A DNA stretch of 64,000 nucleotides, from contig BTPG01000005.1 in the NCBI GenBank assembly GCA_036245525.1, positions 205,296,210 through 205,360,209 of the forward strand, read 5' to 3'. Each line of letters begins with the position of its first letter. Position 1 is the stretch's first letter. The notes under the pieces are model-generated. The model saw only the letters and a list, made by a program, of their open reading frames with translations. It ran no database searches and was not told the origin of the DNA. The translations under genes were made by a program, and so were the position numbers. Source of the stretch: Semisulcospira habei. Taxonomy: Eukaryota > Mollusca > Gastropoda > Semisulcospiridae. Below are positions 10,742 to 20,098 of this stretch, piece by piece.

Positions 10742-10955
10742 TTAACTCATTCTACCCCTGACACACCACAGCAAGATAAGGATCGACCATGCTAGTTCAA
10801 GGGTGATGCCAGAATAGCTTGGCGCCTATGGGCGCCAAGCTATTCTGGCATTACCCTTGAACTATCATGGTCGATCTGTGTCCTGCACTGCAATGCAGTC
10901 TTCAGAGGACATCGGAAAAATTTAAGGATTTCGGTGTTGGGGTAGAATGAGTTAA
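10742..10955. mobile_element. family A TTAA element, full length
   Basis: A 214-base unit bounded by TTAA on both sides. Terminal inverted repeats are TTAACTCATTCTACCCC and the reverse complement of GGGGTAGAATGAGTTAA. The interior hairpin runs from GATCGACCATG through GCTTGGCGCC, loop TATG, back to CATGGTCGATC. No coding capacity. It lies in intron 5. Confidence 0.85.
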
Positions 10956-11011
10956 CTTCGCGTCTTTTCCGCCGAACGGCATCGTCAGTAGCTGTTAAGT
11001 GGTTAAACCAT

Positions 11012-11215
11012 TTAACCCTAAGGTTTACTTCCGAAACGTTTTAGGTGTCTTCTTACGACTATATGCCAGCTGCAGGAGATGGATGAACCATGATAATTCA
11101 AGGGTAGTGCCAGATTAGCTTGGCGCCTGATGGCGCCAAGCTAATCTGGCACTACCCTTGAATTATCATGGTCGATCCATCTCCTGCTGTAGTGCGACGG
11201 GGCTTAATGGGTTAA
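11012..11215. mobile_element. family A TTAA element, full length
   Basis: TTAACCCTAAGG at the left and GGCTTAATGGGTTAA at the right bound a 204-base unit. Inside is a near-perfect hairpin, GCAGGAGATGGATGAACCATG to CATGGTCGATCCATCTCCTGC, with the tip GGCGCC-TGAT-GGCGCC. It is only 57 bases from the preceding family A copy. Confidence 0.85.
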
Positions 11216-11256
11216 GCCCTTCTCTAGAAGTAGCTATGAATGACATTTTATGGAGA

Positions 11257-11257
<1 letters not shown>

Positions 11258-11325
<68 letters not shown>
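11258..11325. repeat. (CA)n microsatellite
   Basis: About 64 bases of CA repeats, followed further on by C15, A25 and AAG-rich low complexity (11430-11500). Confidence 0.95.
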
Positions 11326-11328
<3 letters not shown>

Positions 11329-11607
11329 ATCACAAAACTAATTACAAAACTCACAAAACAATCACAAAAATATTTACACCAACAAGAAAATCTGAAATGA
11401 CAAAAACATCACAAAAATATTCACACCAACCCCCCCCCCCCCCCAAAAAAAAAAAAAAAAAAAAAAAGGAAAAAAAAAAAAGAAAAAAGAAAGAAGCAAA
11501 ACGTTAACAAAATTATTCACAAAAACAAACAACAAAAACTATCACAAACCTATTTCTGGACCACCAGATAACACATCCCCTCTAAGACCATAGAGATAAA
11601 TGAGACG

Positions 11608-11663
11608 AACAAGAGACACATATCCTGTGGCTGGACGGCCTGATGAGAATATATGCCTCTTGT
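11608..11663. repeat. family E palindrome, diverged
   Basis: CAAGAGACACATATCCTG at the left and CTGATGAGAATATATGCCTCTTG at the right pair as the outer arms of family E; the core is lost. Confidence 0.55.
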
Positions 11664-11730
11664 AGATGGAGGCCACTAGATTTCTGCCCCTTGTGCATCT
11701 TCTGACATACTGCTGATTGACTCATTTCAG

Positions 11731-11887
11731 GTGTCGAACGGCGGCGATATCATCTTCAGACCGGTAGTTGAACAAATATTTGGTGTGGTCCCCAAACAGC
11801 CAATGGAAATGCTGCAAGCAGGTTACGGAAATGACGTCATCTCTTTACGCGGGGTCAACAAGGATGAGTACTCGTTAATGTATATGG
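11731..11887 (+). CDS. esterase exon 6 (catalytic acid)
   Basis: Follows acceptor CTCATTTCAG. It encodes IIFRPVVEQIFGVVPKQP, the usual substrate-gorge segment, and VISLRGVNKDEYSLMYMG. The glutamate of KDE corresponds to the catalytic acid of cholinesterases. Donor GTGAGA, phase 1. Confidence 0.9.
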
Positions 11888-11994
11888 GTGAGAATCTTAC
11901 CAAACTCACACTTCTTTTTCAAGAAACGCAGCCACGTCCTGAGTACATCTTTGGTCCTGTTCACTGCCGTGAAAAAACCTAACACCGGTCAACT

Positions 11995-12061
11995 GCAAGA
12001 GGTACAGATCCTCATGAGCCCCCGCATTTGCGGGGGGCTCATGAGGATCTATGCCTCTTGC
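11995..12061. repeat. family E palindrome
   Basis: GCAAGAGG, AGATCCTCATGAGCCCCCGC, loop ATTT, GCGGGGGGCTCATGAGGATC and CCTCTTGC form arms of about 31 bases with two or three mismatches. Confidence 0.9.
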
Positions 12062-12331
12062 CAAAATCACTTTTGTATCCACGTTTTCTGGACGGTTGTG
12101 GCTTTTGGTCGTTGAAATAACAAAGAGTTCAGAAATAAAATATGTCAGCTGGCTTTGACGGGATTAACTGATTCCAAGCCGGGTCCGGATACACGACATG
12201 AAGCTAAACAAAACAGCCTGGAATTAACCCGTTCAGTGCCAGCTGACGCAGCTTGTGTTTCTGCAATCTTCTTTGATTCAACACCAGAAAGCCCTAGCTG
12301 TTATTAGGAACATGGATTTAAAGTGAAGTCA

Positions 12332-12396
12332 GCAGAAGTATAGATCCTAATGAGTCCCCGCGGCTGCGGGGGCTTATGAGGATCTATACCTCTTGC
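12332..12396. repeat. family E palindrome within a longer TTAA-ended unit
   Basis: Hairpin core TAGATCCTAATGAGTCCCCGC...GCGGGGGCTTATGAGGATCTA. A TTAACCCGTTCAGTGCC at 12234 and CGGCAATGAAGA near 12420 look like the outer ends of the same unit, as seen in other copies. Confidence 0.75.
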
Positions 12397-12574
12397 AGTT
12401 GGGCGGTGTTGAAATTTTCTCGGCAATGAAGACAAAAGATATTACCAATGCCAGTTTTTACCTGTACAAAACATGGATCGAGAAACGTAACGGTTTATAG
12501 CATGATTTGTTTTATTAGCTGTTTTATGTTTACATCTCTCGGATTCAACCAACAATGAATGCCAGAGGAAACCT

Positions 12575-12791
12575 GAAAATAGAGGTTGAAAACCCTTTAA
12601 GTTAGAAATAGGAAACACGACGTTTCGGATCAAAGATCCTTCTTCACGGTGATATGGAAACAACGTAGAACTGAAACGTGACTGAGTGTTTATGGCATGA
12701 TTTGTTCTGTTCTTCACGGAGAAGAAGGATCTTTGATCCGAAACGTCGTGTTTCATGTTTCTAACTTAAAGGGATTTCAACCTCTATTTTC
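12575..12791. mobile_element. 217-base element with 71-base terminal inverted repeats
   Basis: Arms 12575-12645 and 12721-12791 are reverse complements with about three or four mismatches. They contain CGACGTTTCGGATC and AAAGATCCTTCTTC. A 75-base spacer separates them. No coding capacity, so probably a miniature DNA transposon unrelated to the TTAA families. It lies in intron 6. Confidence 0.75.
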
Positions 12792-12940
12792 TGTGTTCTT
12801 TTCACATGAAACCCTTGCGGCAACAGTTTTGCTACATTTTGATTAACAACAAATGCTATGTGTGAATGTTGTGTGCGTTTGTACGTGTGTTCACCCGTGT
12901 GTCCACCGTTGTGCCTTGTTGCCGCGTTTGCACAGGCGCC

Positions 12941-12942
<2 letters not shown>

Positions 12943-13021
<79 letters not shown>
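12943..13021. repeat. (TG)n microsatellite, two blocks
   Basis: Two TG blocks separated by TTTGGAG. Confidence 0.95.
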
Positions 13022-13024
<3 letters not shown>

Positions 13025-13143
13025 ACAAACCAGACAGGTGAGGCTAGCACTGGTAAAATAGTAACACATACACCAAGCGTGCCTGACGGAGGGGCAGGGG
13101 ATCTAACCGTGCGTATGTCCAGCGCTAAGTAATTCCCCTTGGT

Positions 13144-13144
13144 A

Positions 13145-13222
<78 letters not shown>
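13144..13222. repeat. (TG)n microsatellite abutting a splice acceptor
   Basis: About 36 TG units run straight into the acceptor TGCAG of exon 7, so the usual pyrimidine tract is replaced by TG repeats. Confidence 0.95.
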
Positions 13223-13225
<3 letters not shown>

Positions 13226-13395
13226 CCGTGCCTCTCGAAGGTTTCGCCAGACCAGTCGTAGTGGAGACCATCAACAAGCTTGGCCGCAAACTCTTCCGAA
13301 AAGATCCCACGGGAGCTGCAGCCTCTATGCTGCAAGAGTACTACGACCAGTACAACTACACCACTCTGGAGCAACTTCGAAACGGTTCTGTGCAG
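13226..13395 (+). CDS. esterase exon 7
   Basis: Encodes AVPLEGFARPVVVETINKLG, KDPTGAAASMLQEYYDQY and TTLEQLRNGSVQ before donor GTGTGT. The helical YYDQY stretch matches the region between catalytic acid and histidine in the family. The acceptor is preceded by TG repeats only. Confidence 0.88.
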
Positions 13396-13525
13396 GTGTG
13401 TTCCAAAGGCGCCAGTCAAGTGCGCGTTGATATAATCCCGTTATTGGGTATCCAAGGATCATCCTACTGATCTTCGAGTGAACCTTCACCCGCCAGCGCT
13501 TCTGGACCTTATGACCGCTTGAAGC

Positions 13526-13619
13526 TTAACCCTTTGCGTGTCGGTAGCGGTTTTAGTCGCGATGATTCCTACAGGAATCGTCGCGACGAAAACCGCGCTA
13601 CCGATACGCAAAGGGTTAA
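13526..13619. mobile_element. family C TTAA palindrome
   Basis: A 94-base near-perfect palindrome: TTAACCCTTTGCGTGTCGGT through GATTCC, loop TACA, then back to ACCGATACGCAAAGGGTTAA. TTAA at both ends and CCCTTT termini. A two-base indel and a few substitutions are the only mismatches. It lies in intron 7. Confidence 0.88.
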
Positions 13620-13735
13620 AGCCTGAAAATTGTCCAAAATGACGTACTAGCACTTATAATAATGACTCCTTTGCAGATGGATGGCTCAGGATCATGCTTG
13701 TCTGTTTTTTTAACTTTTTTTTATCTTAACTTAAC

Positions 13736-13806
13736 TTAAGGCGTCCGGCATCAATAGCATGGCTGCGGAAGTGTCGCATACGACACTTCCGCAGCTATTG
13801 ATGCGG
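13736..13806. repeat. palindrome of another TTAA-adjacent family
   Basis: GCATCAATAG, CTGCGGAAGTGTCG, loop CATA, CGACACTTCCGCAG and CTATTGATGC pair over about 27 bases with one small bulge. TTAA precedes the left arm; the right end is not clear. Confidence 0.75.
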
Positions 13807-14000
13807 GGCACCTGGAATCGCGCTTCATGCGTTTAGGGGAAAAACAACCCAACAAAAAAACAAACAAAAGAAAAAACCCACAACAACAACAACACCAAAA
13901 TTCATATTCTCATTACCTGCACACTTAGGCCTACGAGCATGCATATGAATACGCCTCTCAGTAGCAGATGGGTGGCGGCTCATGAATATCTTTGTTGCAG

Positions 14001-14128
14001 CTGCGGACAGACCTGGAGTTTGTGGCGCCGACGGTGCTGGAGACGAGGGCAGTTCTGAAGGCGGGGACCAACGCTGACCAGTTCCTGTACCACTATACCT
14101 ACCAATGCTAACTGGGGACAGTTGGCAG
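14001..14128 (+). CDS. esterase exon 8 (contains frameshift)
   Basis: Follows acceptor TTTGTTGCAG. It encodes LRTDLEFVAPTVLE, AGTNADQFLYHYTYQC and then meets TAA at 14109-14111. Removing one base there would restore NWGQLAG and the phase needed by exon 9, so this is a one-base insertion in the gene or in the assembly. Confidence 0.82.
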
Positions 14129-14166
14129 GTAAATACACCTGTCAGACACTGTCACCGACTTAACTG

Positions 14167-14246
14167 TTAACACATTCGAGGCGTGCTGCAATCGGATACG
14201 TGGCGTGATGTCGCGTATCCGGATGCGGCACGTCTCGAATGAGTTC
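14167..14246. mobile_element. family B TTAA palindrome, diverged
   Basis: TTAACACATTCGAGGCGTGC at the left and GCGGCACGTCTCGAATGAGTT at the right. Central arms GGATACGTGGCG and CGCGTATCC remain. The last two bases of the right TTAA have mutated. Confidence 0.78.
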
Positions 14247-14563
14247 ACTCCCTTGTGCCTGTAGCCACCAGTTCTGTGTTGGCTGGTTGGTGGGTTAGTT
14301 CGGGGGTGTAAAGTCCACGGCAAGGGGGTGATGATGGATGGCCCTAATGGGCGGGTTGTGGGGGACAAGGGCACCTATTGCCTATGGATACGACCTGAAC
14401 ACTGATCAACTCAGCCGCAATCTGGCTGTACCGCATTGATTTGCTAGGGCCTTTCGACGGACATGCTATAAAGAGCAAACCCGTCGTTTGTCGACTAGGC
14501 GCAGTAATGTGTACACTTAAATTAAAAAAAAATTGTAAAACAAAGTACTACTAAAATAAGACG

Positions 14564-14690
14564 CAGTTGCAGGAGACGGATCGAGCATGCAAATTCAAGG
14601 GAAGAGCCATCAGGCGCCAAGCTAATCTGACACTACCCTTGAATTTTTATGGTCGACCCATCTCCTGCACTTGTGCGTCGGAGGGTAAAT
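14564..14690. repeat. family A hairpin, internally deleted
   Basis: GGATCGAGCATGCAAATTCAAGG, a shortened left arm, then GGCGCCAAGCTAATCTGACA and CCCATCTCCTGC. Most of the left inner arm is gone. Confidence 0.75.
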
Positions 14691-14803
14691 GGGTACAAAA
14701 CAAACTTTCGAAGAGAGATTTCGTGAAAAAGGCGATTATATCGTTTTCCAGGAAAAGGCTATAATTATCTATTACACGGTGTACAGTGGGCTTTAGGAAG
14801 AGT

Positions 14804-14805
<2 letters not shown>

Positions 14806-14850
<45 letters not shown>

Positions 14851-14851
14851 T
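14806..14851. repeat. (AAT)n microsatellite
   Basis: About 15 AAT units directly before the exon 9 acceptor TTTTTTTACTTAG. Confidence 0.95.
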
Positions 14852-14863
14852 TTTTTTACTTAG

Positions 14864-15017
14864 GTGTTCCCCATGCGTCAGAAATACCCATAGTGTTCGG
14901 CCAGCCGTTTGAAAATGACAGCTTCGTGGAAACTCGCTTTGACTTCCAGTGGACGGCGGCGGACAAGAACGTTTCCGACGACGTCATGACGCTCTGGACC
15001 AACTTCGCCAAATATGG
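14864..15017 (+). CDS. esterase exon 9 (catalytic histidine)
   Basis: Encodes VPHASEIPIVFGQPF, in which the histidine corresponds to the third member of the catalytic triad, then DDVMTLWTNFAKYG, the characteristic helix near the C-terminus. The donor GTACGA is chosen because it joins to exon 10 in frame. Confidence 0.88.
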
Positions 15018-15076
15018 GTACGAGGGTGACGCTAACCCCTTCACTGACGGAACAAAACGCCATCACCACCCGAAGT

Positions 15077-15143
15077 GCAAGAGGAATAGATCCTCATGAG
15101 CCTCCGCAATAAGCGGGGGCTCATGAGTATCTATGCCTCTTGC
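15077..15143. repeat. family E palindrome
   Basis: GCAAGAGGAATAGATCCTCA, TGAGCCTCCGC, loop AATAA, GCGGGGGCTCATGAGTATC and CCTCTTGC. About 30-base arms. Confidence 0.88.
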
Positions 15144-15371
15144 TGAAACCACTTTCTGTCTGGCTGAGGCTCTGTGGGGTTAAATGAACACAGGTTTCGC
15201 GAACACAATCTGAGACCACTGGCAGCAAAGGGGTCAAATAGAGTTGTGGATGCACTCTCGTGTCCATACTTAACCCCTATCATACTGAGGCTAAAAGCTT
15301 CAAGTTTGTACACTGCCATATGCAAGTTACATTATAGTACTTACAGATAAAGATATAGACAAATGGCTTTA

Positions 15372-15450
15372 TTTCAAGGGTGGTGCCAGAATAGCTTGGC
15401 GCTTACAGGCGCCAAGCTATTCTGGCACTACCCTTGAACTATTTTAGTCA
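15372..15450. repeat. family A hairpin
   Basis: TTCAAGGGTGGTGCCAGAAT, AGCTTGGCGC, loop TTACA, then GGCGCCAAGC and ATTCTGGCACTACCCTTGAA. Near-perfect inner arms; outer ends have decayed. Confidence 0.85.
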
Positions 15451-15948
15451 CACTTATTTCACACACTGGCGTATTCCGAATGATAAGGAAATCGGGTAAA
15501 TCAGGGTATTTACCCGACCACATTTACTAGTGAACCATGTTTGTGTATGTGTGTGTTTCTCCTGCCTACTTCCTAAGTTCCAAAGAAAGACATGGGTTGT
15601 GGGCTAGACCTGATGCATCCTTTTTAGGGAGGTAGATGATCGTCTGGTTCTATACCTGCGTATTTTTCTGTGGGCTGGCGGTTGGGTGCCTGATGGGCGG
15701 GGGCAGGGGATCTAACTGTTTGTCAGTCCAGCGCTGAGTGATTCCCCTTGGTGTGTGTGCGAATGAAAGGGTTAACCACTTCACTGTCAGTGGTTGCAGA
15801 TTGTGTTTCTCAAATAATAATAATAATAATAATAATAATAAGGAAGATATAAGGCGCCTATACATGGTAAGATGCTCTAGGCTATCTGTGTTAATCCAAC
15901 GCCAAAGCGCCTCAGCCGTCCAAGGGACATGGATACGTAGTGGCGTCG

Positions 15949-16013
15949 GCAAGAGGCAAAGATACTCATGAGCCCCCGCAACTGCGGGGGCTCATGAGGA
16001 TCTATGTCGTTTG
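15949..16013. repeat. family E palindrome
   Basis: GCAAGAGGCAAAGATACTCA, TGAGCCCCCGC, loop AACT, GCGGGGGCTCATGAGGATC. A TTAACCACTTCACTGTC near 15772 may be its left outer end, with an (AAT)n run between. Confidence 0.85.
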
Positions 16014-16101
16014 AAGTTGGTTCGTGTCTGTTTTTTTCCCCCCCGGCAGGGACAAGTTAAAAGTCGGGCGGGCGACAACTCAAAGCATTGCCGATCCTAG
16101 C

Positions 16102-16975
16102 ACCAACAGGTCACGTATACATTTCAAATTGGTCAAGTTCAGGCAGTGAAGAGGTCCCGTGTTTTTAAAAATAATTTTTGCCTTGTTTGAAAATTTGCAG
16201 TTGGGCTGAATGTGGGAATTTGCTGGAAATTTGTGGTTAGCTGAGAGGAGACATGTTTGGTGCTTTGATTCATACCATCCTGAGCTTATCCAGTGGACAT
16301 TTGTGGGCCTATGTGAGTTGCCTTGGCGTAGTGATTGAGGGCACGCTGATTCAGCTGTGCTTGGTGTGGGTTGGTAAGAACCAGTTCATAGCCAGAAATG
16401 GACGGTCAGTGCTGTTTTTTTGTATTTATGCATGGCAAATGTGCAGCTGTGGCGGTAGTGCTTTTGATGGGGATGCTGGATTCTAAGGCTAAGAGACTGG
16501 ACAGTACGGAACACCACTGTGGTCCGTGGCCAACAGGTCACATTACATAGTCAAATTTGTCCAGTTCAGGCAGTGCAAGTGACCGTGTTTTTAAAAATAA
16601 TTTTTGCCTTGTTTGAAAATTTGTAGTAGGGCTGAATGTTAGAATTTGCTGGAAATTTCTGGTTAGATGAGAGGAGACATGTTTGGTGCTTTGATTCATA
16701 CCATCCTGAGCTTATCCAGTGGACAATTGTGGGACTATGTTGAGTTGCCGTTGACGTAGTGATTTGAGGGCACGCTGATTTCAGCTGTGCTTGGGTGTAG
16801 GTTGGTAAGGATCGGGTTCATAGCCAAGAATGAGACTGTCAATGTGCTGTTATATGTTATTTGTGCATGGCAAATGTGCAGCTGGTGGCAGTAGTGTTTT
16901 TTAGGGATTGAAATATTAGGGATGCCTGGGACTGACTAGGCTAAGAGACTGACGCACGTGTCCGTGGCCAACAGC
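16102..16975. repeat. tandem duplication, two units of about 430 bases
   Basis: 16102-16530 and 16531-16975 share long identical stretches such as TTTTTAAAAATAATTTTTGC, GAGGAGACATGTTTGGTGCT and ATACCATCCTGAGCTTATCC. The second copy has many single-base indels relative to the first. No sustained open frame; it lies in intron 9. Confidence 0.85.
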
Positions 16976-17272
16976 ACACTAGTCGCCTGGGATCCAGATG
17001 TGTCATGGCATGCTTGCGTGTTTCACGTGCTTTATGTATTTGGTACCCGCGTGATCCTTTAATTGTACAGTACAGGAATCAGATAGACGCGAAAGGCCTG
17101 CACCCAAATCTTCTTTTTTTTTTTCTTCCAAAGAACACCAACCCCACCCTTACTATTAAAAAAAAAAAAAATAACAATTTATCTTTTGGAACAGAAACCA
17201 GCATTTGTATTGTGACCGACAACCCAAACCTATATGAACACCAAACGGACTTTCAACGATCCCACTGTTTGA

Positions 17273-17486
17273 TTAACCCTTTTAGCCCCGGATCCCTACA
17301 GCAGGACATGGCTTGAACATGATAATTCAAGGGTAGTGCCAGGTTAGCTTGGCGCCTTTAGGCGCCAAGCTAATCTAGCACTACCTTTGAATTCTCATGG
17401 TCAAGCTAAAACCTGCAACTGGTACATAGTCGTTAGGCAACACCTCCAAAATGTGAGAAATGGGACCTTGGGGCTAAAAGGGTTAA
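17273..17486. mobile_element. family A TTAA element, CCCTTT-ended type
   Basis: TTAACCCTTTTAGCCCC at the left and GGGGCTAAAAGGGTTAA at the right give 17-base perfect inverted ends including TTAA. The hairpin tip is GGCGCC-TTTA-GGCGCC. A sister copy lies at 20899-21082. Confidence 0.9.
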
Positions 17487-17646
17487 CACATTCATTCCTA
17501 AGGACGCAATTCCTCCATTAATTTGGGAGTTGTACCCTGAATGACATGCTAGTTCAAGTGTGGCGCTAAGCTGTTTCGGCACCACCCTTGAACTGTCACG
17601 GTTTGTTCTATCTCCCGCTGTATCAGGTGAGGGCTGGATAGGTTAA
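17483..17646. mobile_element. family A TTAA element, internally deleted, sharing a TTAA
   Basis: Starts TTAACACATTCATTCC on the same TTAA that closes the previous element and ends GGCTGGATAGGTTAA. The hairpin is shortened to TAGTTCAAGTGTGGCGC...GGCACCACCCTTGAACT. Confidence 0.8.
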
Positions 17647-17697
17647 CAGTAATCTCATATTTTTGTTAACATCCACCCGTCTTTTTCTCATTACCAG

Positions 17698-17854
17698 CAC
17701 CCCGACCCCGCAGCCTGTGGGTGACGTGACGTGGTCCCCGGACACCCCGGGTGCTGAGCGTTACCTGCAGATAAGCAGTGCGCTGAGTGGTCAGGCCCAC
17801 CTCAAGGCCGCGCAGATGGCCTTCTGGACACAGCTGTGGGACAAGCGACAGTGA
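17698..17854 (+). CDS. esterase exon 10 (C-terminus)
   Basis: Follows acceptor CTCATTACCAG. One base completes the split glycine codon, then TPTPQPVGDVTWSPDTPG, ERYLQISSALSG and MAFWTQLWDKRQ end at TGA 17852-17854. The W-P and FW..L motifs are typical of the family end. No membrane anchor or GPI signal is seen, so the ancestral product was probably secreted. Confidence 0.88.
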
Positions 17855-17878
17855 ATTTAAGTTCAGCGCATTCTGCAA

Positions 17879-18602
17879 AGACTATGTTTCAGCTTCACAC
17901 TGCTGACACTAAACGAGACGTATACAGATTTCCGCATTTTACTAGAACATGTTGCTATGTTTCAGCTTCACACTGCTGACACTAAACAAGACGTATAGAT
18001 TTCCGCATTTCAGTAGAACATGTAACGAGACGTACAGATTTCCGCATTTTACTAGAACATGTTACTATGTTTCAGCTTCACACTGCTGACACTAAACGAG
18101 ACGTATAGATTTCCGCATTTTACTAGAACATGTTACTATGTTTCAGCTTCACACTGCTGACACTAAACAAGACGTATAGATTTCCGCATTTCAGTAGAAT
18201 ATGTAACGAGACGTACAGATTTCCGCATTTTACTAGAACATGTTACTATGTTTCAGCCTCGCACTGCTGACACTAAACGAGACGTACTACAGATTTCCGC
18301 ATTTTACTAGAACATGTTACTATGTCTCAGCCTCGCACTGCTGACACTAAACGAGACGTATAGATTTCCGCATTTTAGTAGAACATGTTACTATGTTTCA
18401 GCCTCGCACTGCCGACACTAAACGAGACGTATAGATTTCCGCATTTTACTAGAACATGTTACTATGTTTCAGCCTCGCACTGCTGACACTAAACGAGACG
18501 TACTACAGATTTCCGCATTTTACTAGAACATGTTACTATGTCTCAGCCTCGCACTGCTGACACTAAACGAGACGTATAGATTTCCGCATTTTAGTAGAAC
18601 AG
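17879..18602. repeat. minisatellite, ~71-base unit, about 10 copies
   Basis: Repeats of ACTATGTTTCAGC...CACACTGCTGACACTAAACGA, GACGTATAGATTTCCGCATT and TACTAGAACATGTT. Some units are shortened and start at AACGAGACG. It begins 25 bases after the esterase stop codon, so it may be in the 3' untranslated region. Confidence 0.93.
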
Positions 18603-18688
18603 GTTTTGAGGAACTGCCTTTTTTTTGCAAGAAAGAGTTGTCTTAAAGACAGGGGCTCTCTCAAGAGTAGTCTTAACGAACGAAAAGT

Positions 18689-18752
18689 GTCACCTGTCAT
18701 AAAAGACCATCCTTCAGGTCCGGCTAAATCATGGTCTTAAATGACAGGTGAT
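18689..18752. repeat. short inverted repeat
   Basis: CACCTGTCAT, AAAGACCAT and the mirrored ATGGTCTT, ATGACAGGTG pair with one or two bulges around a 21-base loop. Confidence 0.65.
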
Positions 18753-18757
18753 CTCTC

Positions 18758-18815
18758 TTAATTCATTCGCGGCTTATGCCGCGCATCCGGATGCTGCTGG
18801 CCGCGAATGTGTTAA
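18758..18815. mobile_element. family B-like TTAA palindrome, small
   Basis: TTAATTCATTCGCGGC at the left and GCCGCGAATGTGTTAA at the right bound 58 bases with inner GCCGCGCATCCGGATGC. TTAA at both ends. Confidence 0.75.
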
Positions 18816-18825
18816 ACGGGCGCTC

Positions 18826-19453
18826 GTTCGAAACGTTTTCCTGTATTTTGTGCACGTCAGTAGAGATGATGATGAAACGTTTTCCTGTATTTTGTGCACG
18901 TCAGTACTAGAGATGATGATGAAACGTTTTCCTGTATTTTGTGCACGTCAGTACTAGAGATGATGATGAAACGTTTTCCTGTATTTTGTGCACGTCAGTA
19001 GAGATGATGATGAAACGTTTTCCTGTATTTTGTGCACGTCAGTACTAGAGATGATGATGAAACGTTTTCCTGTATTTTGTGCACGTCAGTAGAGATGATG
19101 ATGAAACGTTTTCCTGTATTTTGTGCACGTCAGTACTAGAGATGATGATGAAACGTTTTCCTGTATTTTGTGCACGTCAGTACTAGAGATGATGATGAAA
19201 CGTTTTCCTGTATTTTGTGCACGTCAGTAGAGATGATGATGAAACGTTTTCCTGTATTTTGTGCACGTCAGTAGAGATGATGATGAAACGTTTTCCTGTA
19301 TTTTGTGCACGTCAGTAGAGATGATGATGAAACGTTTTCCTGTATTGTGTGCACGTCAGTAGAGATGATGATGAAACGTTTTCCTGTATTTTGTGCACGT
19401 CAGTAGAGATGATGATGAAACGTTTTCCTGTATTTTGTGCACGTCAGTAGAGA
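18826..19453. repeat. minisatellite, alternating 44- and 48-base units
   Basis: About 14 copies of GATGATGATGAAACGTTTTC, CTGTATTTTGTGCACGTCAG. Units differ by presence or absence of the four bases TACT/CTAG after GTCAG. It is translatable in one frame only because the unit is nearly a multiple of three; it is not a gene. Confidence 0.93.
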
Positions 19454-19584
19454 GTTTCTCTATGACGGACATTGGCAATGGTGTAGATGTTTTATAACAA
19501 ACACTGCACTGAAAAGTTCAGTGGTAACTATGCACGTAGTGGGTCTGCGCTACACAGTGAATCTAAGGGGCGGTTTCCGGCAGA

Positions 19585-19801
19585 TTAACTCATTCTGCCC
19601 GCGACACACTACAGTAAGATATGGCTCGACCATGATAGTTCAAGGGTGGTGGCAGAATAGCTTGGCGCCTATAGGCGCCAAGCTACTCTGCCACCACCCT
19701 TGAACTATCATGCGGATCTGTCTCCTGAATTGTAATGCAGTCCTCAGGGGATAACTCCCAAATATGGGTACTTCATACCGGCCTCGAGCACAATCAGTTA
19801 A
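19585..19801. mobile_element. family A TTAA element, full length
   Basis: TTAACTCATTCTGCCCG at the left; the right end is eroded but stops at TTAA. Hairpin arms around GGCGCC-TATA-GGCGCC are almost perfect over 40 bases. Confidence 0.82.
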
Positions 19802-19962
19802 AAATACATTTCTGTTATGGAGTGCCCTGAACACGACCATTGACGTCACTATGACGTCTGGGAGGATGTCTCAAACAGTTTTCCAGTTAAATAATTATTA
19901 TATGTTATTATATGTTATTGTAAGTTAGTACTTCAGAAATAAACGTAGTTATGGGCCTCGCT

Positions 19963-19965
<3 letters not shown>

Positions 19966-20053
<88 letters not shown>

Positions 20054-20098
20054 GTTTGTGTGTGTGTGTGTGTGTGTATGTGTGTGTGTGTGTGTGTG
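19966..20098. repeat. (TG)n microsatellite, three blocks
   Basis: Three TG blocks separated by TTTTGTT. Confidence 0.95.

Noticed and set aside
12856..13419. His-Thr and Cys-Val repeat proteins around TG/CA microsatellites (also 19933-20312, 22699-23029, 29878-30153)
   Set aside because: Six-frame shadows of dinucleotide repeats.
15018..15099. Extension of esterase exon 9 past the chosen donor
   Set aside because: It is open for about 27 codons but runs into a family E palindrome, and the GT at 15018 joins exon 10 in frame with a family-like sequence.
18748..18957. Open frame through the 44/48-base minisatellite
   Set aside because: Open only because of the unit length; it breaks when unit types change.
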